Positions 57,221-64,000 of a stretch of 64,000 nt of DNA are shown here, piece after piece. Position numbers and translations under genes: made by a program. Position 1 is the stretch's first letter, and every line of letters begins with the position of its first letter. The stretch spans positions 926,001-990,000 of the forward strand of contig BLAL01000191.1 of assembly GCA_015698045.1 (NCBI GenBank), written 5' to 3'. The stretch is from Rhizophagus clarus. Its lineage: Eukaryota > Glomeromycota > Glomeromycetes > Glomerales > Glomeraceae. The notes under the pieces were generated by a model. The model ran no database searches. It was not told the origin of the DNA and worked only from the letters and a program-made list of their open reading frames with translations.

Positions 57221-60200
57221 TAGGGTTGCAGACATATCTTTAGGTAACTACCTAATACGTCAATACGTCATGTTGTAAGGGATGTGCTACCTTTTAGATG
57301 TTTTTGCCGTATATATGTATGTGGTAGTAAGGTAGTAGTCACATGTGACGTATCATATGTCATATGCTGTATTATATGTTGTATACTGTATTATGTGCCG
57401 TATGCTGTATCACATCATATAAATAAATCTAGTCAAAATATCAAAAATATGTAGATCTTTAAAAATTTTTTGAAAACGAAAAAAAATTATTTATTTATAT
57501 CCAAATATCCAATATACTATTTAGTATTTATACTAATAAAAATGTTATTATATTATAAAATATTAAAATCGTTACAAAATGTTATTCATATTATAAAATT
57601 ATTATAAGTGAATAAAGTGATAAAAAAATATAAAAAGTTAAGATTTATGTTTTTCTGGAATCTGTCAGATTCCTTTCAGTATTTCTTTCACGTTCTATAA
57701 ATCCATTTAATACATTATTAGGATCATAATCCAAATCAGCTGGATCTAAAGGTTGTTCTTGTATTGGAGTAATATCAGAACCCATCTCTCCATTAGTATC
57801 ATGACTATCATCAACAGCTGTCAAATCAACAATATTACTAATGGCCAATTCAGTATTTGAAAAATTTTCTGATGGTGAAATTTGATTTAAATTATTATCT
57901 CCATCAAAATTCACAGTATCATCGTTCTCCTCTAAACTAATAATGCTATTAACTGAAGCAATATTAGTACTTTCTCTTAACTCACTTTCAGTAAGATCCT
58001 TACTCATATAACTTAATTCCTTTTGGATATTATTCATATAGTAAGACCGAATTTTTGCTATAGCTTCAAGTTTTTTTAAAGTCAAGTTAGTTCGTTTATC
58101 ACCCAAAATCCAATTAAGAGTTGAGAAATTTCTTTCACAATTTGTTTGAGTTGGGTTAATAGAAAAAATTCGACAGGCAAGTTCAGGCAAATGTCGTGGC
58201 TGTATTTTAATTAATTTCCACCATACGTTTGGAGATTCAAGTCCAGAAATATAAAGAAGATCAAAAGGAGCAAGCTTTAATTCAAACCTACGAAGTTGAG
58301 CAATTAATTCTTCACTTTCCTTGCGAGTATGACCAAGACTTTGTCACATTTCAATTGCAGGTAAGGCAGCTTTATGAAAAGCTTCATCTTTTAAACTTTT
58401 GCTTGTTGATTAAACAAAAAACTTTATTAATTATATTATTTGAGACTTTACAAATCATAACATTTATATAACCTCGATAATATGGATGAAAATAATAAGC
58501 CAAAATATAAAGGGGATGTAAAAATTCTTCAAATCGATAATTAAAAATGTTAACAGAAAAAGATTTGAAGGCATTGGTACTTGGTAATCGATGTATTGCA
58601 TTGGCCAATTTAATAAGATGGACGAAGCAATCAGATAAAGTAGCTTCATTTGCCTCTAAAAGATTTATACATTCTTTTATTGGCTTCCATATAGAACGAA
58701 CTGATCGACATATGGAAAAAAAAGATTCATCCTCCATTAAAACAGCAACCTCATTGTTTGTAATAGAATAAGCATGCTCTCTAAGAATCTGAAAATTTGA
58801 AAATTTAGTAAAATATTTTTTAATATTTTTAATTTTCATTATTATTAATAAACATTTTACTTACCCAATCAAACACTGGTCGAGCTCTTAATAAAGTATC
58901 CGTTGTCATAAATAAAGACCCCCAACGTGTTTTCACCCAAGTTTGTAATTCGCCTCCTTTGATTTTCATATTGGTAAAACCTTGTTTTAAAAGAGCATTA
59001 CTAGCATGTGATGTACTAAAATATCGATTAATTTTACCATATTCATTAATAAATTTTTTAATAGGTTCAAGTTTGACCAAGTCAGATGCAATCAAATTGA
59101 TTGCATGAGCTGCACAACGTATATTCCATATATGTGGATATGTTTGGTGAATATTTTGTCTTGCAACTCGGCAATTAGAAGCATTATCAGTAACAATTGC
59201 GGCAAACTTCTCACTGCCAAGTTTTTCAATAATACTAGAAATTTCTTCCGTTAAAAATTCACTTGTATGTGAATTTGACAAATAATCATATAAACCAATC
59301 AAATATTCCATTCGAGTATCAGTCGTGACTATGTAATTATAAATTGATTCTATTTTTGGAGTAGTCCAACCATCTAACGCTATCAGAATTCAGAAATAGA
59401 ATTTAAAATAAATATCAGTATCAAATTTCCGGAGAGATTATTAACATTTAAATTTTTTAAAATCAATAAGTTGCACATGTAATAATTAATTAATTCATAT
59501 TTACCTAAAGTAAGATTATCAGATTGTTCCAAATCATGATCAATAGCCAAACTCACTCGTGTATATTCTTCTGTAATAAGACGGTCAGAAAGAGTAGTTC
59601 GTGATGGTGGGGAATAACCAGGATTTAAATCTTTAAAGAGATCTAAAACAAATGGGTTTTCAATTACATTAAATGGAATACCAGCCATGACCCAAGCCTT
59701 TAAAATCTTTTTATCAAGTCGGTCAACAACAAATTTGGGTAAAGACTGATCAGACTTATAATGATCAGTTATTTGTGTTTGAGTTGAATAAGGTGGTTGT
59801 GAAGAAAGTAATTTTTGGTTATTACAAGAATAGATTGTTTGTCAATTAGCTATATTTTCATGCCAATATCTTGATATCTCTTCAGGACATTGTATACATT
59901 CATTTGCCAGGTGCACTTCCATTTTTTGTGGCTTTCCCCTTGACCATTTTGTTTTACAATAGAAACAAATAGCTTCATAATGTCCATTATTCTTTTGTAC
60001 ACCTTTTTCATAATATTCCCAGATTTCTGAGAAGGGCTTTGTATTTTTTGGAGTCTTTGACAATTTTATTTTTTTGTTATTGTTTGGTGTTGTATTTTCT
60101 TCGCCTGAAGAAACTATAAGTTCTTCATTTTCATTAATAACTGGTCTTTTACCCTTTCCTGAACTGCTTTCTCCACAATTCATAATTCAGAAGTAAAGAG

Positions 60201-60445
60201 AATAAAAAAAAAAGTCGCGAAACTATTACATTTTACTTGTGTTAATTTAATTTCATGACGTGCTACAAGTATAGTACATCATATGATATGTCATACGTCA
60301 GATATTTGTCATATGTCAAAATATATATCATACGTCAAGAAATATGCCAAAAGTCAGTGGTTGTGGCAAACGGCACATGTGACGTATTGCCGTGACGTAT
60401 GCTGTAAGGTAGTTACCCTCAAGAAAAGATATGTCTGCAACCCTA
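57221..60445 (-). mobile_element. hAT DNA transposon, nearly intact
   Basis: TIRs TAGGGTTGCAGACATATCTT at both ends and subterminal GGTAACTACC plus repeated CATATGTC/GACGTAT words. 3.2 kb. It encodes a BED-finger hAT transposase on the minus strand. No 8-bp duplication is visible (CCCACTAC against GATTTTAC), so one flank has probably been altered. Confidence 0.88.
57645..60183 (-). pseudogene. hAT transposase with two in-frame stops
   Basis: The reading runs from ATG 60183. A BED zinc finger comes first (CFYCKTKW...HLANEC). After an in-frame TGA (59844-59842) the frame continues through KAWVMAGIPFNVIENP and SPPSRTTLSDRL. After an intron from about 59515 to 59382 come LDGWTTPKIESIYNY, VTDNASNCRVARQ and CAAHAINLIASDL. 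After a second intron (GTAAGT near 58866, acceptor near 58793) come WKPIKECINLLEANEATLSD and HPYYRG. A third intron leads to DEAFHKAALPAIEM, a second TGA (58346-58344), then LPELACRIFSINPTQTNCER and the rest of the hAT dimerisation domain, and finally an acidic tail. It is otherwise complete, so decay is recent, or one TGA may lie in an unrecognised intron. Confidence 0.8.
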
Positions 60446-60449
60446 GATT

Positions 60450-61105
60450 TTACACATAGTCACTTATGGGAAGATTTAATTCAAAAACCTATTAATTAGT
60501 GGAATTTGATGAAAGAAAGATATCCTGTTCTTAGTGATATAGCCATTCAAATTCTTTCAATACTGCCAACGTCTGCAAGTAGCGAAAGAAATTGGTCTAC
60601 TTTTGGATTTATTCATACAAAATTACAAAATAGGTTGCATGAAAAATGAGTGAAAAAAATTGTTTATATATTCTGAAATTTACGAATATTATATGCAATA
60701 AATAAACCAGTTACTTTAAAGGGTTGGGTTGATAAAGTGTTGCGAAATAAACCTATAGATGAAGCTGCTGAATGAGATAATGAACAAGAAGTTGATGTTG
60801 AATCAGATTTTTCTGATTTAAATTTTCAACTCTATTCAGATATTGAGAAGTTATCAAGTGAAGAATTAAATGAATTTCAGGATTAATTTTAAATATGTAA
60901 TATTTTTTAAAATAATAAAGAATGCTTTTTAGTTTAAAGATCGATAAATTTTTATTTCGTACCAAATCACGTGATATATAATTTTTGAACCAATAAAAAT
61001 TAAGAATCTTTTATAATAATAAAATATAAGTTACAAGGAGTCGATGTAACTTACAGTATAATTTATGTGTATCATAACTCATGTAACGTAACTTTTACAA
61101 CCCTA
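60450..61105 (+). pseudogene. Second hAT transposase relic, C-terminal part
   Basis: On the plus strand a frame with several stops reads THSHLWEDLIQKPIN, NLMKERYPVLSDIAIQILSI, then SASSERNWSTFGFIHTKLQN (the hAT dimerisation signature), later LKGWVDKVLRNKPIDEAAE and FSDLNFQLYSDIEKLSSEEL. The 3' end TTTTACAACCCTA at 61105 resembles a hAT terminus. The 5' part is missing. It differs from the neighbouring element, so it is an older, separate copy. Confidence 0.8.
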
Positions 61106-62543
61106 CTCATATCTAAAGTTATGGAGACCCATTTTTTGATTTTAGCATATAAAATTAATATTTCTATTTTTAGTCTTATATATTAATATAACAATTAATG
61201 ATATGAATTTTCTCTTTTTTAAAATATATATTTATATAAATAAGTCTTTCTTTAAATGAGAAAATATGTTAAATATAATTTTTGTATTTTTTATAAATAA
61301 GAATTCCAACTCCAGATTTTTTTTTATTATTATCATTGGTTATATAAGGAATAATTTTATTTTTAAAATCTTTTTTAATTTATTTAGCAGTTGCATCAGA
61401 AATATCAATTTCTGTCACACTTAATATATGTAAGTTATGATTTATCATATAATTTACTATGTAGTAAATTTCAGTAGCTTTTTATTTGTTGACACTTAAA
61501 GTAACGATGTTAAAAGAGTAATTTTTTTAAATATTGTTATTGATTGTATTATTATAGTAATTGAGGTTTGGAGAGGTATTGAATGTGTTATTAATTAGTT
61601 AATTAAGAAGTTCTTCATATTGTATTATCATTAAAAATAATTAGTAGTTATATTGAAGATGATTATTATTTGATATCATCATTATCACTTCTATAATCAG
61701 TTTTACAATATTTCTTATTCATGTAAACTAATTCATATTGATTGTATTCGTTGTTAATAAAACTATTAAAAAAATTAGTAAGTATAATATTAATAATCCT
61801 CTTAATTGAGTCAAGTTTAAATTTAAGACTTTGGTGCACTAGAAGAAGGTTATTAATTTGTTTCTTTTTTGAAGAGAAGAAAGAATTATCTGTAACTTTA
61901 TATATTTTTTTTTGAACTATTATTAATTTTTGGATTGATATTCTTATTTTTCCATTTGTCTAGAAAATGGTTAGCATAATTATTTTTAAAAGATTAGATT
62001 TCTTTTTTAAAAATAGAGATTTAGAATTTAATTTGTAATATTTCATTGAAAATCTGAGATTTAATATCTCTAATTGCTATGTTCAAGAGTTCTTAAAGAT
62101 ATTTTTTGTACCTGATACCAAGAATTTTACTATTTGTGAAATCTTGATTTGACTGAGCTGGTTAATTTAATTGATGTTAGTTTTAAGAATTTTGTATATT
62201 TCTATTAGTATTATTATTTCATATATTGTGCTTATTATTTTTTGATTATTATTAGCAAATTGGCTTTTACTACTTGTACATAAAAACAAAAGTTGAGTTT
62301 AATTTCTTTATTTTTGTTTTTCATACAATTAAAATGCTACTACAAGATGAATTATATTTTATATTTTTGTTAGGACAGTTAACATAAATATGATCAGAAA
62401 AATTACATTTGTTGTATATTTTAAGTTTCTTTTTAGAATCTGATACATAAAGAGTATGACCTTTAACTGAACTTTTTAAGAATTTGAAAATTTTTGTTTT
62501 TGCAATTTTCTTGATTTTTTAATTAAAAATTGAATATATGTGT
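61106..62543. other. Gene-free AT-rich sequence
   Basis: No open frames of note. T-rich stretches with TTTCTGTCACACTTA-like sequence could be decayed coding DNA, but nothing is recognisable. Confidence 0.45.
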
Positions 62544-62551
62544 ATAATAAT

Positions 62552-63541
62552 TAGAGCTCTGATTAGTTTAGTTCAGTTCAGTTTTTGCAAAAACTGATAC
62601 TAAACTGAATTGATCAGTATCAGTATTAGTGATTATCAAAACTGACCAGTAATTACTGAAAACTGAACTGATTTACCAAAAATTATTAGTAAAAATCAGT
62701 TCGTACCATTTTTTTCAAATTATCTATAAAAAAACATTTCATAACATTTTTTATTAAAGTAACAAAAAAAAATGTTGTGAAATGTTTTTTTATATTAAAT
62801 TGTTTAATAAAAACGTTTCACAACGGTTTTGCAAGTTTCTCAAAAAAAATATTGCAAAATGTTTTTTTTATATTAAATTTCAAATAAAATGGAAAAATAA
62901 TGTTGCGAACATTATTTTTTATATTAAATTGCATATATAAAAAACGTTTCGCAACATTTTTAAATAAAATGGAAAAATAACATTATGAAATGTTATTTTT
63001 TATATTAAATCGCCTATGTAAAAAATGTTTTGCAACCTTTTTTACAAACAGGTTGAAACGTTTTTTTTAAATCAATTATCTATAAAAAAACATTTCATAA
63101 CGTGTTTTTAAATAAAATGGAAAAATAATGTTGTGAAATATTATTTTTTATATTAAATTGCCTATGTAAAAATATTTTGCAACATTTTTTACAAATGGGT
63201 TGAAACATTTTTTAAATTATTTAATATCTGTAAAAAAACATTTTGCAACATTTTCAAATAAAATGAAAAAATAACGTTACAAAACTATTAAATTGCATAT
63301 ATAAAAAACGTTTTGCAACATTTTTTACTAATTTTGCAAAAAAAACATCATGAAACAATTTTTTAACTACATTAACTAATAAAAAAATGTTTTTCAAAAA
63401 ATGTTTTTATTATTGGTAAATCAGTTTGATAAATTGCAAAACTGATACCAAAACTGAAATTTTTAGTTCGATAAATTATAAAACTGAAACTGCTCTGATA
63501 TCAAAACTGATCAGTATGGTTCAGTACTGATTGAAGTCCTA
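62552..63541. mobile_element. hAT-like element family M541, 990-bp member
   Basis: TIRs TAGAGCTCTGATTAGTTTAG and its near-complement, with a perfect 8-bp duplication ATAATAAT (62544-62551 and 63542-63549). The interior is an expanded array of alternating AAAAAACGTTTCGCAACATT-type words and their complements, many with C-to-T or G-to-A changes. No transposase. Confidence 0.85.
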
Positions 63542-63937
63542 ATAATAATAGTTTATAAATCTTAGAGCGATAAGAAATAAAATATGTTTTGCCAGTGAGT
63601 TGTTTAATCACTTCAATAAGATCATTTGTATTTATTCCAAATAGAAGACTAGAGACTTTAAGACCAAAAGCTTTTCTTTCTTTTTTTTTTTTCTTCAAAT
63701 AAATGTAATTGTTTAATAGGATTTTATTATGATATGTAATATATGCTTGTTGATATTATCCACTTAAAAATATATTGATTTTTTTAATTTTACCTTTATT
63801 TTTTTATTTACTTTTTTGTTTTTTTTATTATTCTTCATTTTTTTCATTTTCTTTAATATCTTCTTCATTTCTTTTATTTTTTTTATTTTATCATTTTTTA
63901 TTATTTGTTTTTTTTATTTCTTTTTATCATTCTTTAC
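63542..63937. other. AT-rich spacer
   Basis: T-rich low complexity (TTTTTTATTT words). A 65-codon minus-strand frame at 63501-63698 straddles the element end and is not supported. Confidence 0.5.
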
Positions 63938-64000
63938 TATAGATGCCATCCAAATTATTTTAAGTAAATCCCAAATTAATTTATACATTTTGACTGCCAT
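63938..64000. mobile_element. hAT-like MITE family M184, copy 3 (cut by window end)
   Basis: The first 63 bp match the left half of the 184-bp family (TATAGATGCCATCC, then TGTACATTTTGAC-like). The rest is outside the window. Confidence 0.75.

Noticed and set aside
1-64000. tRNA or rRNA genes
   Set aside because: No cloverleaf or rRNA-like sequence was recognised by eye; a covariance-model scan would be needed to exclude them.

Overview
The window is very AT-rich eukaryotic DNA with short GT-AG introns of about 60-110 bp, long A/T homopolymers and dense DNA-transposon debris. Tandem TKL-type protein kinases carry a CxxC...WCxxC ribbon followed by an F..WTSGN..LDE.I..SQ motif. That signature, with the base composition, points to an arbuscular mycorrhizal fungus (Glomeromycotina, Rhizophagus-like). 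This is inference from recalled family features; nothing was searched.

Layout. 1-13.7 kb: a minus-strand kinase cluster, with two decayed kinase 3' ends, three intact five-exon genes that each fuse an apparently active kinase to a zinc-ribbon pseudokinase, and one single-domain kinase. 13.7-23.7 kb: gene-poor sequence with miniature inverted-repeat elements (MITEs) and two long pyrimidine tracts. 23.8-29.4 kb: two tandem plus-strand alpha-arrestin genes with PPxY motifs. 29.4-46.3 kb: gene-poor repeats, including a 5'-truncated LINE with poly(A) and target-site duplication, a third pyrimidine tract, and arrays of mini-exon/intron units. 46.3-47.5 kb: a four-exon minus-strand gene of unknown function with a Lys/Asp-rich tract. 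47.5-64 kb: nested DNA transposons, among them a nearly intact hAT element, a hAT relic, several hAT-like MITEs with 8-bp target duplications, a palindromic Tourist-like MITE and telomere-like repeats.

Two observations stand out. First, the three kinase-pseudokinase fusions share exon phases and all lack the same catalytic residues in the C-terminal domain, an arrangement resembling JAKs (in reverse order) and plant tandem kinases. Second, four loci (32.6-33.3, 39.4-40.3, 44.0-44.6 and 52.9-54.0 kb) hold tandem units that each look like a tiny exon between good splice sites. One array has seven exons of exactly 41 nt inside a TIR-bounded element with a perfect 8-bp duplication.

Exon structures were read by eye from splice consensus, paralogue comparison and reading-frame closure. 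There was no transcript evidence and no database search.
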